From assembly GCA_032433765.1 (NCBI GenBank), contig JAVIAB010000051.1:54331828-54395827 (forward strand): DNA of 64,000 nt, in the 5' to 3' direction. Shown piece by piece: positions 35,091 to 45,989 of this stretch (positions are counted from its first letter, which is position 1; each line of letters opens with the position of its first letter). The notes beneath the pieces are model-generated. The model was not told the DNA's origin. It did no database searches and saw only the letters and a list, made by a program, of their open reading frames with translations. Position numbers and translations under genes: made by a program. Source of the stretch: Megaustenia siamemsis. Its lineage: Eukaryota > Mollusca > Gastropoda > Stylommatophora > Ariophantidae.

Positions 35091-36420
35091 CAATAAAAAT
35101 AAACGAGTATTGGATTTTATCAACGATGCTAAGGGCTATGTAGTTAAGTAATTCACACCCGTATTCTGTGTCTGCTTGCCTGAATTTCTGATTGCCAGTC
35201 TATTAGCTTAATGGTATGTAATTTTCTTCTGCTTGTTTGCGTGTCTGTCTGCTGCTTGTAAGTCTGTTTATCTGCTTGTGTAGTGGTCTGTTTGTCTATC
35301 TTTCTACCCGCATGCCAATCTGTTTACTCCCCATTCTCTCTCTTTCTCTAATGAAACAAACTATGTCTGATTAATACACGCTAGTCCCTAAAGAGAGAAA
35401 TTTAGTCTTAATTGAATGTTATCTTTGCGATCCCCACTTGATATAAGAATGTGGGGGCCTGGGAAGGGAAATAAGAAGGTAGCATTATCGAAATGCTGGG
35501 CCGGCTAATAAAAATGGCTATAACTAGGACTTAGTTCGTACAACAGAGATAATAATGATTATGTTTGTCTTGTGTCATGAGATGGCATAAATGAAGACAA
35601 CACAGGTGTACACAATAGCATTGCTTTATTAACGAAAAGCTACCAGTTATCTTATCTATCTTTCATTCTATGATGATGACGAGGTACACTCCTTAAGTCA
35701 TCGGCGAACGCAAACAAGCAATCATTCTATTTCTGGAGCTTGACTTACAAGATCTGTGTCTCTTCTCTCCTTGTACACACACACATATATTTTATACACC
35801 TTGTGTACCTTGACCACAGCACACACACATTGCACTTACAAACATCTATTTATGGTTGTCGACTGAATAATATACGGAATATCGACTGATTTCCGACCAG
35901 AAATTAACTATTCATCTTTAGTCTGGGCCGTTAAGCCGCAGTACTCAAAAAAAGTAGTTCTCCGGTGTAACATCAATTTATGGCACTAAAAATATTTAAA
36001 GAAAATAGTCCACATCTACGCAGAAACAAAATTTTCCGCGTAAATATTTACTATGCTCGAAAGAAAAACAATTCTGTTTGCCAGATGCAGCAACAGATAT
36101 CGGACTATAGTATGATGGTCAGGAGGAAATATTTCAAGATACGGCAGATGAAATTAGGAACTGGTATTTCGAAATCGTCTTTTGCTTTATTATGACAATA
36201 ATTGTGATATTGTTTAGTTTATAGCTTTCTTGATAACTAACATGTTGGAGAAAGAGACTGTGTGGGTACGCGCGAAGAGAGTGGTGAGTACGCTGATAAT
36301 GAAACAAACAAAAAAAAAGGTGATTAAGAAAATAATTGTGTAAATGGAAAAAAATGTGTGGGCTGAGGAAGTTATCATCATTATCGTGTGTTGTGTTGAC
36401 TGACATGTGGCTGTTTACGA
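35091..36420. other. No gene seen; TCTG-rich and CA-rich patches
   Basis: 35225-35345 has scattered GTCTGTTTGTCT/GCTTG words; 35778-35832 is CACACA-rich. No recognisable frame. Confidence 0.4.
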
Positions 36421-36427
36421 ATATTTA

Positions 36428-36556
36428 CATCTTCCTTCCACATCAGTAAGCTAATACTGCCAAGTATATTTTCTCTCTCCCATTTTTTTTCTTTTTGTCG
36501 TCGTCTTTTTTTTTTCCATTTATATTGGCCATATCGCTGCCAAAACATATTCTAAA
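36428..36556. repeat. Dispersed repeat DR2, copy 1
   Basis: CATCTTCCTTCCACATCAGT through TTGGCCATATCGCTGCC recurs at 38541-38668 in the same order and strand, about 90% identical by eye. It contains a T/C-rich tract. Unknown class. Confidence 0.7.
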
Positions 36557-36769
36557 TATTATGTTCCCGTGATATTTTCAAACTAACGAGTTTTTAAAAC
36601 GATTTTTACAAGAATGTTTCCGTGAGAACCAACCTGTACTGACAACTGTCTAAGTCACGCAACACTTTTCTTTCTATTGAAACTAATTAGTTTTCATGCT
36701 TTGATTCAGAAGGAACTTTTACTCAGCAGATTAATTTTCAGCCTCTTGAATCTCAGTTTTGTACCTCTT

Positions 36770-37025
36770 TATACTTCTTGTAACGATATATTATTTTCAT
36801 TCTGTTTGTTGTATACTTCTTGTAGCAATATATATTTTTTTTAAATTCTTTGCGTATCTTTATATTATTTGTATTCTGTTTGTATCTCTATATTATTTTC
36901 ATTATCTCTGTATCTCTATATGCTTCTTGTAACGATATATGATCTGTTATATTATTTATTAAGATATTTTTTTTTTCATTCTGTTTGTACCTCTCTATAC
37001 TTCTTGTAACGTTATATTATCCACT
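36770..37025. repeat. Degenerate AT-rich repeat
   Basis: Imperfect repetitions of TATACTTCTTGTAACGATAT and TTCATTCTGTTTGTA. Confidence 0.55.
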
Positions 37026-37090
37026 GACGTATTGCTGGGCCTGTCTCAGCTTCACCAGAGCCCAGTTAGTCCGGACTTTTGAATTATTCT

Positions 37091-37165
37091 TGTTGTCTTG
37101 AGGATTTTGCCTAGTTATGGCGAGACACAATCCGTTCAAATTCAGACTAAGTCTTTCAGGTCACA
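37091..37165. repeat. Dispersed repeat DR3, copy 1
   Basis: TTTTGCC-AGTTATGGCGAGACA, then CCGTTCAA and AGTCTT, recurs at about 47073-47140 beside the pentanucleotide array. Confidence 0.5.
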
Positions 37166-37339
37166 TTAGACCACAAAAGGCATACAAAAAATTAAAGTGA
37201 ATAACTTCAAGGACGTTTCAAGGTGGAACAAAATGGCTTCTATGGCCACCGAAACGGTCATGTGTCAGGAGGTCACGCCATACTTCGGCCAATCCCAGCA
37301 ATCCGTTCTTTGTTCTGTTATGATATCACGTGGCAAAGA

Positions 37340-37455
37340 CGTGAGGGAGAATTGAAAAACAAAATAGAAAAAAATGGCATGGTAAAAACTTAACGTGATT
37401 GATAAACGACACAGATTTGAACGACGTTTCGGCTTAATAGGCCTTCAGCAGGAAC
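37340..37455 (-). ncRNA. Repeat with a hammerhead-like core (degenerate)
   Basis: On the minus strand CTGCTGAAGGCC, loop, GCCGAAACGTC (37423-37452) resembles a minimal hammerhead core: CUGANGA, stem II, GAAAC and the GUC cleavage triplet with a two-base stem III. The conserved A after CUG is C here. The adjoining about 75 bp (AATGGCATGGTAAAAACTTA, ACACAGATTTGAACG) recurs at 57660-57745 and stops at the motif there. No convincing stem I was found, so activity is doubtful. Confidence 0.3.
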
Positions 37456-37555
37456 AAACAAACAAAACACACACAGATATGTAAGTAAATAAAACTAATA
37501 CTACATAGCTAACTAGTAACGAAACATCCACTCGTCTGCATTACCTAAAACATTC

Positions 37556-38530
37556 ATCATCATCATCATGTGCCGTACCGTTGGCGTTGGCGATCATGTC
37601 CTTCCACAATCTCTATCCACAGTGCATCGTATGAGTTCAGTTGTTGACTGTTTTACATGCCATGACACCAAGCTATCCAGTATTTTCTCTCTTTTTCGAC
37701 TGCGATCTCTCTTTCCTTTTATTTTGCCAGTTGAAACCAAGTATTCCAACTTTCCTCTTCTCATGATGTGCCAAAAAAATGTTGATTGCTTCTTTCTGAT
37801 GTTTTTTAAGAGCTCCCTTTTGTGTTGGCCTCTTTGAGAACTTTCTCATTGGTCTCTTTAGCTGTCCATGGAACTTTCAACATTCTTCTGAGAAATCTAA
37901 TCTCTGAGGCCTCTAATCGTCTTTTTATTTGTTTGTCTATTGTCCATGATCGCTTCCATAGGTTAGAATTGCTCTATATAGCACCGATGAACTCTCTTTC
38001 TCATTTCTATTGACATAGATTTGTTGCATAAGATATTTTTCATTTTCTGAAATGCTATTTTGGCCTGAGCTATTCTACTTTTTATTTCTTTGTTGCATCT
38101 TCCATCTGATGTTATCAAGGGCCCAAGTATTTCAAACATTGCACTTGTTTCAGATTTGTCTTGTTTATTTGTATGCTGCATGATGGTGATGATTGTTTCT
38201 TCGATATAACCATTACTTCTGTTTTCTTACAATTCAGACTGATACCTTTCTTGTTGCTTTCTTTTACTATTATGTCTATCATTTCTTGTAGCTCATTCTC
38301 TGTCTCTGCTATTAAGACTGTGTCATCCGCATATCGTAAATTATTTATGTTGTGACCATTGACTTCAATTCTTTTTTGTCTACTATTGATCTCATAATAT
38401 GTTCGCTGTAAAGTGAAAACAAATCCGGCTACAGAACACAGCCTTGTCTAACTCCTTGTTTTATAAGTTGAAATTGTCCTGTTTAGTTGTTAATTCGTAT
38501 AGCTGCTGTTTGTTGCCAGTACATGTTTTT
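37556..38530 (-). pseudogene. LINE-D RT C-terminal half, with (ATG)n tail
   Basis: From 38530 down on the minus strand: tail of the GVRQG region, NNLRYADDTVLIAETENEL (YADD intact, about 38312-38345), KKTEVMVI, FEILGPLITSDGRCNKEIKS, KNILCNKSMSIEMRKRVHRC, then frameshifts, WHIMRRGKLEYLVSTGKIKG and LDSLVSWHVKQSTTELIRC. It ends in an ATGATGATG tract at 37556-37570. It is 5'-truncated at the RT palm. Confidence 0.88.
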
Positions 38531-38540
38531 TTTATGATTC

Positions 38541-38668
38541 GCATCTTCCTTTCACAACAGTAAGCTGATACTGCCAAGTGTATTTTCTCTCTCCCATTTT
38601 TCCCCCTTTTTGTCGTCTTCTTTTTTTCCCCCATTTATATTGGCCATATCGCTGCCAAAACATATTCT
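38541..38668. repeat. Dispersed repeat DR2, copy 2
   Basis: Second copy of 36428-36556, joined directly to the 5' end of the LINE-D fragment. Confidence 0.7.
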
Positions 38669-38679
38669 CTCTAACCTAA

Positions 38680-38752
38680 AACATTAGCGTGTAAAAATAG
38701 CACTCTCCTGATGTGTGGTGACCAGTTCCTGAAAAATAGTAAAGCCGTGAGG
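38680..38752. repeat. Dispersed repeat DR4, copy 1
   Basis: ACATTAGCGTGTAAAAATAG, CACTCTCCTGATGTGTGGTG, ACCAGTTC-TGAAAAATAG recurs at 43153-43220 almost unchanged. Confidence 0.7.
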
Positions 38753-38970
38753 TCGGATTTTGAGCGCCACCGCAACAGTATTGAGTTGGCAATGACTGAG
38801 GTCAGAAAAGCAAGGACCAGAAAGTTACATCTCCCTAGATTTCCGAAGCGACAAAAAAGAGGAAGTAGAGAAAAGAGAGAGATTAATGTTCACAGAAGAT
38901 ACACAAACTGACAATAGGCCTGCCGTGAACGAACATTTTCTTTGCCATTTTGGTCATTCTAATTTTATCT
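38753..38970. other. Short open frame of unknown nature
   Basis: A 66-codon + frame starts at 38711 inside DR4 and is rich in Arg/Lys (VRKARTRKLHLPRFPKRQKR). No family recognised. Its start inside a dispersed repeat argues against a gene. Confidence 0.25.
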
Positions 38971-38974
38971 TCTT

Positions 38975-39290
38975 TTGCATCTCTATGCTAATTTTATCTT
39001 GTTTCAGTATACTTGTTATAATATTGTCTTGTTTTAGTATACTTGTTATAATATTTTCTTGTTTAGTATACTTGTTATAATATTGTCTTGTTTTAGTATA
39101 CTTGTTATAATATTTTCTTGTTCTAGTATACCTGTTATAATATTGTCTTGTTTTAGTACACTTGTTATAATATTGTCTTGCTTTGGTATCCCTGTTCTAA
39201 ACACGTCTTATTTTAGTATCCCTGTTCTAAATAGGTCTTATTTTAGTATCCCTGTTCTAAATACGTCTTATTTTAGTATTTCTTTCCTTT
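38975..39290 (+). repeat. 30-bp minisatellite, about 10 copies
   Basis: Unit TATACTTGTTATAATATTGT followed by CTTGTTTTAG. The right third is a diverged form, TATCCCTGTTCTAAATACGT then CTTATTTTAG. The 30-bp period keeps a frame open (ILVIILSCFS repeats); this is not evidence of a membrane protein. Confidence 0.92.
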
Positions 39291-39409
39291 GTGGTAGTAT
39301 TGTAATTGTTGTGTTGATCACAGCCTCCCTAATGTTCAGCTAAAAGGCCAGGGCCGTAAGACCATGAAATGGAGACAAATGTATTTATAACGTTTTTATT
39401 TATTTCTAC

Positions 39410-39695
39410 CACGCCATCATCATCATGTGCCATACCGGATGGCGTAGGTGATCATGTCCCTCCACAATCTTCTATCCACACTGCATCGTATCAGTTCTGT
39501 TGTTGACTGTTTTCCATGCCATGACACCAGGCTATCCATATATTTTTCTCTCTTTGTCGCCCGCGATCTCTCTTTCCTTTTATTTTGCCAGTTGTAACCA
39601 AGTATTCCAACTGTCTTCTTCACATGATGTGCCCGAAAAATGTTGATTGCTTCTTTCTGATGTTTTTTAAGAGCTCCCTTTTTGTGAGGAGACCA
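39410..39695 (-). pseudogene. LINE-D extreme 3' end
   Basis: A 90-codon minus frame: HVKKTVGILGYNWQNKRKER, MDSLVSWHGKQSTTELIRCS, LWRDMITYAIRYGT, then an ATGATGATGATG tail at 39413-39425. It is the same 3' end as 37556, better preserved. About 250 bp of element remains. Confidence 0.85.
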
Positions 39696-40094
39696 CGCCA
39701 TAACAATCTATATTATCGAACCAAACAAAAAAATCATTTCTTTAAGAATATGAATACAGCCCAAGATGTGATAAACAACAGCTTGCATCACCACCGATCG
39801 ACACGGTATGTTTAAGCTGATATGTCGAACTTTCTATTTCTGTTCGTTTCTTAACTGGCAAGTCGTGAATATAGGGAAAGGGATGGGTGATGTTATGATG
39901 TGAGACAATGGTTCTTAAAACATTTCGGACACAAACCCCTAAACTAACGCCATCTTTTTATTTTTCATATTTCCCTCAGTTACATGAGCTCGTCTTCATA
40001 ACCTAAAACATACTTCTTCTTTTCTCTTTCTCACTGGTACCGAAAAGGTGTCGTGATTATATCATTTGTCGTTCTTGCGCTGCTCGCACAGTCT
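39696..40094. other. No gene seen
   Basis: Includes a short stretch similar to that before 37556 (CTCGTCTxCATxACCTAAAA near 39990 and 37535), so it may be further repeat debris. Confidence 0.4.
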
Positions 40095-40475
40095 GAATTA
40101 GTGATTTTCCTTACATGTCTCTGTCACTGCATCTATCCATCTTCCTATAGGTCTTCCTCTTGGTCTTTTTCCATGCATTCTCGAGAAGAACGCCTTTGAT
40201 GGTGATTGGTAAGAACCATTTAAGTTGTTGTTGTTATATATTCTTGGCAGGTTTTGTTCCTACCATTTTTCTTATGGTTTCATTTGGTATTCTATCTCTT
40301 CTTATGTTGTTTGTTACTTTTCTCAAGCATCACATCTCACATGTATTGATGTTAATTAAATGTGGTTTTGAAAGGGTCCATGTTTGACTTTCATAGCACA
40401 AAGTTGGCATGAAAATGATGTTTATTATCTGTTGTTTAGCTGCCATAGAAATGTTTTGGATGTCTTAACAATGGC
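40095..40475 (-). pseudogene. LINE-A-like C-terminal fragment
   Basis: Minus frames give FMPTLCYESQTWTLSK, CLRKVTNNIRRDRIPNETIR, KMVGTKPAKNI, QQQQLKWFLPITI, ENAWKKTKRKTYRKMDRC. This is the counterpart of TLCYQCQTWTL through KWFGHVTR in LINE-A at 55.45-55.65 kb. It looks like a separate subfamily with several indels. Confidence 0.75.
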
Positions 40476-40485
40476 GAAAGTTGGT

Positions 40486-40570
40486 ATCTCTCTCTGCGAT
40501 TAGGACTCAATCAGAATAGGATTCCAGATTCTCACATGAAGACAGCTGTCTGTTTAAAAGTGAATTGATC
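40486..40570 (-). pseudogene. LINE-RNH 3' end, second copy
   Basis: Matches 34299-34385: a segment encoding LNRQLSSCENLESYSD in this frame, then GATTGAGTCCTAATCGCAGA and a short GAGAGAGA tail. Confidence 0.65.
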
Positions 40571-40860
40571 GACCCCACAGACAGAACATCATAATTAGAG
40601 TCTGTTAGATCCACTCTGATTGAATACCTGTTAAAACGTTGCACTGTGTTCTGCGCCAGTGGTCCAGTGCATCCGATTTCAGCCAGCATTTTATTCAGGT
40701 TTGCTTTCCCTAGCCTTTGATTGTCCCTAATCTTCCTGCAAGGCAGCAAATTGTCTTTTCTGTAGGGGGATTCTGCCCTTAGATGGTCGGCCCTCCCAGG
40801 TTTACGAGCACCATCTGCCCGAGAGTCACTACAGGTGATCACACAGACATGCACACACAA
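40571..40860 (-). other. Open minus frame of unknown origin
   Basis: About 90 codons open on the minus strand upstream of the LINE-RNH tail: DSRADGARKPGRADHLRAES, then RKIRDNQRLGKANLNKMLAE, IGCTGPLAQNTVQRFN. It is not repetitive and has balanced composition, unlike most ORFs here. It continues in frame into the LINE tail, so it may be an unfamiliar part of that element. Not recognised. Confidence 0.35.
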
Positions 40861-41878
40861 AGATATGAGATGTGACCAACACCGACATGCACACAGCCTT
40901 ATGAGGTATGACTAACACAGACACATACCAAAATTGAGATATGACTAACACACACACACACACACACACACGAAGAGATGAGATGTCACTAACACAGACA
41001 CACACCAAAATATGAGATATGACTAACACACACACACACACACACACTAAGATATGAGATGTCACTAACACTGACACACACCAAAATATGAGATATGACT
41101 AACACACACACACACACTAAGATATGAGATGTCACTAACACTGACACACACCAAAATATGAGATATGACTAACACACACACACACACTAAGATATGAGAT
41201 GTCACTAACACAGACACACACCAAAATATGAGATATGACTAACACACACACACACACACTAAGATATGAGATGTCACTAACACAGACACACACCAAAATA
41301 TGAGATATGACTAACACACACACACACACACTAAGATATGAGATGTCACTAACACAGACACACACCAAAAATATGAGATATGACTAACACACACACACAC
41401 ACACACACTAAGATATGAGATGTCACTAACACAGACACACACCAAAATATGAGATATGACTAACACACACACACACACACAAAGATATGAGATGTCACTA
41501 ACACAGACACACTCTAAAATATGAGATATGACTAACACAGATACACACACCAAGATATGAGATGTGACTAAACAGAAACACAAAAAGATATGAGACAAGA
41601 CTAACATAAACATGCACTCACAAAGATAGGAGATGTGACTAACATAGACATACACACAAATATATGAGACATGACTAACATAGACATACACACTCAAAGG
41701 TATGAGATGTGACTAACATAGACATGCACACAAAGATATGAGATATGACTAACATAGACATGTACACAAAGATATGAAATATGACTAACACAGACATGCA
41801 CGCTCAAAGATATGACACATGACTAACGCAGATACACACTAAGATATGAGATATGACTAAACACAGACACACAAAGAT
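40840..41878. repeat. CA-rich compound minisatellite (~72-bp period)
   Basis: Repeats of AAGATATGAGATGTCACTAA with CACAGACACACACCAAAATA, then TGAGATATGACTAA and a variable (CA)n run. The right part (after about 41560) is a shorter, degenerate form (ACATAGACATGCACACAAAG). Minus ORFs with VCVCVSDISYL repeats are artefacts. Confidence 0.94.
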
Positions 41879-41879
41879 T

Positions 41880-42350
41880 TGTTTATTTGGTTATGGAAGG
41901 CCCCGGTATCACTGCAACCGAATTAAAATCCATAATTGCTCACCGCCCGTGCCAGCGTAATCATCCGAATTAATATCTCATCTCCCAAACAAAGAAAGGT
42001 AACTGTAGTCCCATCGTAGCAGTCTCAGCACACGCCAAAAGACATAAGGCGAAACCGCGCAGAAAGTGAACACAGCCAACTGTTCCCTGTCATACAATAT
42101 CATCATACATCGTAAACAATTGGAATATCGAAACATGATCAAATTGATGAGACACACAGGTCACGGTGTGTATAGAGCACTTAACTCAGTAGCTCCTGAA
42201 ACAAGCCGGACTTGGAATATATTAGGAAACTGCAACAAGGAACACTTTTCATGCATAGACTTCAATTGTTCCCGCCGCCTATCCACAATATACCGGAATT
42301 TCGCGTCCTCTTGAAAATGATGATCGTCGTATTTAAAAAAAATGTATAGC
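41880..42350 (-). repeat. Dispersed repeat DR1, inverted copy
   Basis: Reverse complement of 9780-10250, with substitutions and small indels. The open frame present in the 10.1-kb copy is broken here (a stop in the segment after GYGRPRYH), so that frame is not conserved coding sequence. Confidence 0.8.
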
Positions 42351-42859
42351 GCTTGATGATGTTAGGCCATCGTTGTTGACTCAAATTCCGAACATTTAGA
42401 CACACAGTTAGTCGTCGGATTATCCCGTCGCACATCAAACAACAGACCGTAAGATTATCGTACGGCCGGTCTATGGATGTATGATGAGCCATTACGATGA
42501 CGTAGCACACAAAAATGTCGTACACACAATTTCGCTCCCTTTAGATTCCTAATTACTTTAGTGAAAGCAACTTACGACGAACAAAACACGGTGCAAATTT
42601 CCTAAAGAGATAAAACTGTGGCTGACGAAGTACTTTGCATTAATAAGTAACATGGGAATAACTTGCGTCAAGGAATTCCAACAACGGTCATGAACAGCAC
42701 CAATGTGACGTAAAGCGCAGATCAAGTCTAAACGTTGGAAGGTCGCATTCACAACACTTGATTTGTCAAAAAGGACTGTTGCCGGCGTACAACTTCGCTT
42801 TAGCGGCACAGATGTAATAAGTAAACCATCATCTATACTTTAACGCAGAAAAGTACAAC
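42351..42859. other. No recognised gene
   Basis: Contains an 83-codon minus frame at 42558-42809 (TPATVLFDKSSVVNATFQRL, then ICALRHIGAVHDRCW) that is non-repetitive but matches nothing known to me. Confidence 0.3.
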
Positions 42860-43150
42860 GGAGAACTAAAATTAATCAGATCCCGAATGCACTTTCTTGC
42901 AGCGATTGAGAGAACGTGACCTAGATCCACCATCTTTACAACGGAAGTTCGAAAGCTGGTATGTGACAGCATTTGCATTTTGTATTCTCATGCCAATTTC
43001 TCTGTCTAGTTTTTCATCTTCTGTAAACATTGTGCCCAAATACTTAAATTCCTCTACTTGTTTTATTTCTTTATCGTTGATCTTAATGTTTAATGGGTGT
43101 CTTAATTTACTTATTCTCAAAGTCTCTGTTTTTGCTGTGTTAATTTAAAA
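42860..43150 (-). pseudogene. LINE thumb-region fragment
   Basis: An 82-codon minus frame with LNIKINDKEIKQVEEFKYLG, TMFTEDEKLDREIGMRIQNA. The VEEFKYLG box shows it is the RT thumb segment of a LINE related to A/B but of another subfamily. Confidence 0.8.
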
Positions 43151-43152
43151 AA

Positions 43153-43220
43153 AAACATTAGCGTGTAAAAATAGCACTCTCCTGAGGTGTGGTGACCAGT
43201 TCTTGAAAAATAGCAATTAA
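43153..43220. repeat. Dispersed repeat DR4, copy 2
   Basis: Second copy of 38680-38752, abutting the LINE fragment. Confidence 0.7.
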
Positions 43221-43669
43221 TGTATATCCTCGTTTGAAATGTTGGGTGCGTGTATATGTTCATGTTCTTAGTGTTCACCCGCTAAGCAGGGGATGGTTGC
43301 TGTTTTGTCACTAGTTTACAGCAAGCCAAGATATCAGCGCCTTTCGACCTGGGACGTCAGTCTACGACATGGGTAGATTTCTAAATGCTTCAATTATTGC
43401 CCGAGCTGCGGCCATTTTTGGTCAACAATTTTCGACCTTTCAATGCGAACAGTTCTTTAATATACTCAGAGTGCACAAGGGACCTCCTGTTTTTTGCCGT
43501 TATCCGAGAGGGTTAGACATAGGATCTCATTGCGCAGAGAATTGCCACAAATTAGAAGAAGAACATTTCCACAGGTTTCCACCTCGGACTTCTTACCTTT
43601 AGATCACCACGTCCCTCTGATATCATGTAGAAGAATATATCATATATCAAGATATATATATATGATAGA
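43221..43669. other. No gene seen
   Basis: Overlapping short ORFs (77-136 aa) without domains. Confidence 0.4.
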
Positions 43670-44170
43670 TCATCATCCCCCATCACCAAGTACCGGGCCT
43701 GCTGGCGTAGGTGAACAGGTCTCTCCACAACTTTCAATCTCGACAGTTTATTTATCATTTCTGTTGTTAACCTTCTGCCAGGCCATTCTCTTAAGCTGCC
43801 TGATATTTTTTTCTCTTTGCTTCCCTCTATCTCTTCGTCCCTCAATTTTTCCAGTTGTTACAATATATTCCAGCTGTTCTCTTCTCATTAAAGGCGAAAA
43901 ATGATGATTGTTTCTTCCTAATATTGGAAATTAGCTCTCTTTTTGCCTTGGCCTCTTTCAGAACGTTTTCATGACTCTTCTTAGCTATCCATGGTATTCT
44001 CAATATTCTTCTGTAAAACCACATTTCTACAGACTCCAGTGATTTTCTTGTCTGTTGTCCTATTGTCCATGATTCACATCCATATGTTAAGACTAGCTCT
44101 ACATAACATTTAAGAACTCTTTTCCGTGTTTCTATTGTCAAAAATGAATTGCATAGCATCTTCCTCATTA
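43670..44170 (-). pseudogene. LINE-D 3' end
   Basis: The minus frame from 44168: MRKMLCNSFLTIETRKRVLK, CYVELVLTYGCESWTIGQQT, EMWFYRRILRIPW, KRELISNIRKKQS, then frameshifts, LREWPGRRLTTEMINKLSRL and a GATGATG tail. One of the cleaner LINE C-termini in the window. Confidence 0.88.
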
Positions 44171-44485
44171 TCGTGCAACGATAAATACAGAATCCAAATA
44201 AATGTTAAACCACCACAGCCAACAACTGCATTACACATTCTGAAAACTATTTGACAGAAAAAGACTGTCGTTGCAATTTATATTTCTTCCTCTTCATCAT
44301 TGTGCCAATCTAATTACTAAAAGAATAGTCATACCTCTTCGTCACTCTTCCTTGAAAGAAAGTTAAATGGGCATAAATGCATTGTGATGCCGTTTGCAGT
44401 AAATCTGTGATATTTGCATATTTCGGCCCAATACATCCGTTTTCGGCATGGCGTTTTTTGAATTCCCTCTCGAGCCTAATTGGTC
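44171..44485. other. No gene seen
   Basis: Unique AT-rich stretch leading into the 43-bp array. Confidence 0.4.
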
Positions 44486-44489
44486 AAGC

Positions 44490-45876
44490 TAGAATGGTTG
44501 GTTTGTTGCTAGGCTCATCGATGAGTTTTTATTTAATGTGGTTGGTTTGTTGCTAGGTCCCATCGAAGACTTTTATTTAATGTGGTTGGTTTGTTGCTAG
44601 GCCCATCGAAGAGTTTTATTTAATGTGGTTGGTTTGTTGCTAGGCCCATCGAGGACTTTTATTTAATGTGGTTGGTTTGTTGCTAGGCCCATCTACGGCT
44701 TTTATTTAATGTGGTTGGTTTGTTGCTAGGCCCATCTAAGAGTTTTATTTATGTGATTGGTTGTGTTGCTAGGCCCATCGAGGCTTTTATTTAATGTGAT
44801 TGGTTTGTTGCTAGGCCCATCGAGGACTTTTATTTAATGTGGTTGGTTTGTTGCTAGGCCCATCGAGGACTTTTATTTAATGTGGTTGGTTTGTTGCTAT
44901 GCGCATCTACGGCTTTTATTTAATGGGGTTGGTTTGTTGCTAGACCCATCGAAGAGTTTTATTTAATGTGGTTGGTTTGTTGCTAGGCCCATCGAAGACT
45001 TTTATTTAATGTGATTGGTTTTTGCTAGACCCATCTAGGACTTTTATTTAATGTGGCTGGTTTGTTGCTATGCGCATCTACGGCTTTTATTTAATGGGGT
45101 TGGTTTGTTGCTATGCGCATCTACGGCTTTTATTTAATGGGGTTGGTTTGTTACTAGGCCCATCTACGGCTTTTATTTAATGGGGTTGGTTTGTTGCTAT
45201 GCGCATCTACGGCTTTTATTTAATGGGGTTGGTTTGTTGCTAGGCCATCAAAGACTTTTATTTAATGTGGTTGGTTTGTTGCTAGGCCCATCGAAGAGTT
45301 TTATTTAATGTGGTTGGTTTGTTGCTAGGCCCATCGAGGACTTTTATTTAATGTGGCTGGTTTGTTGCTATGCCATCGAAGGCTTTTATTTAATGGGGTT
45401 GGTTTGTTGCTATGCGCATCTACGGCTTTTATTTAATGGGGTTGGTTTGTTACTAGGCCCATCGAGGACTTTTATTTAATGTGGCTGGTTTGTTGCTATG
45501 CGCATCTACGGCTTTTATTTAATGGGGTTGGTTTGTTGCTAGGCCCATCGAAGACTTTTATTTAATGTGATTGGTTTGTTGCTAGGCCCATCGAGGACTT
45601 TTATTTAATGTGGTTGGTTTGTTGCTAGGCCCATCGAAGAGTTTTATTTAATGTGGTTGGTTTGTTGCTAGGCCCATCGAAGAGTTTTATTTAATGTGAT
45701 TGGTTTGTTGCTAGACCCATCGAGGACTTTTATTTAATGTGGCTGGTTTGTTGCTATGCGCATCTACGGCTTTTATTTAATGGGTTGGTTTGTTGCTATG
45801 CGCATCTACGGCTTTTATTTAATGGGGTTGGTTTGTTACTAGGCCCATCTACGGCTTTTATTTAATGGGGTTAGCA
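44490..45876. repeat. Second 43-bp minisatellite, about 32 copies
   Basis: Unit GGTTGGTTTGTTGCTAGGCC, CATCGAAGACTTTTATTTAA, TGT. Variants are TATGCGCATCTACGGC versus TAGGCCCATCGAAGAC, and GTGG versus GGGG. Its reverse complement shares AGCAACAAACCAAC with the 43-bp array at 27.9-31.2 kb. Confidence 0.96.
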
Positions 45877-45886
45877 CATACACACG

Positions 45887-45888
<2 letters not shown>

Positions 45889-45933
<45 letters not shown>
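45889..45933 (+). repeat. (GA)n microsatellite
   Basis: About 20 GA units directly after the 43-bp array. Confidence 0.95.
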
Positions 45934-45937
<4 letters not shown>

Positions 45938-45989
45938 GTGAGAGGCGGAAGAAAGATAGTTATTCAGCAACATTATAATTAAGTGCCAT

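Noticed and set aside
38975..39343. 94-aa hydrophobic ORF that looks like a membrane protein
   Set aside because: It is a 30-bp minisatellite whose period happens to preserve frame.
42558..42809. 83-aa minus ORF as a gene
   Set aside because: Non-repetitive but no motif, splice context or homology I can name; kept only as unannotated sequence.
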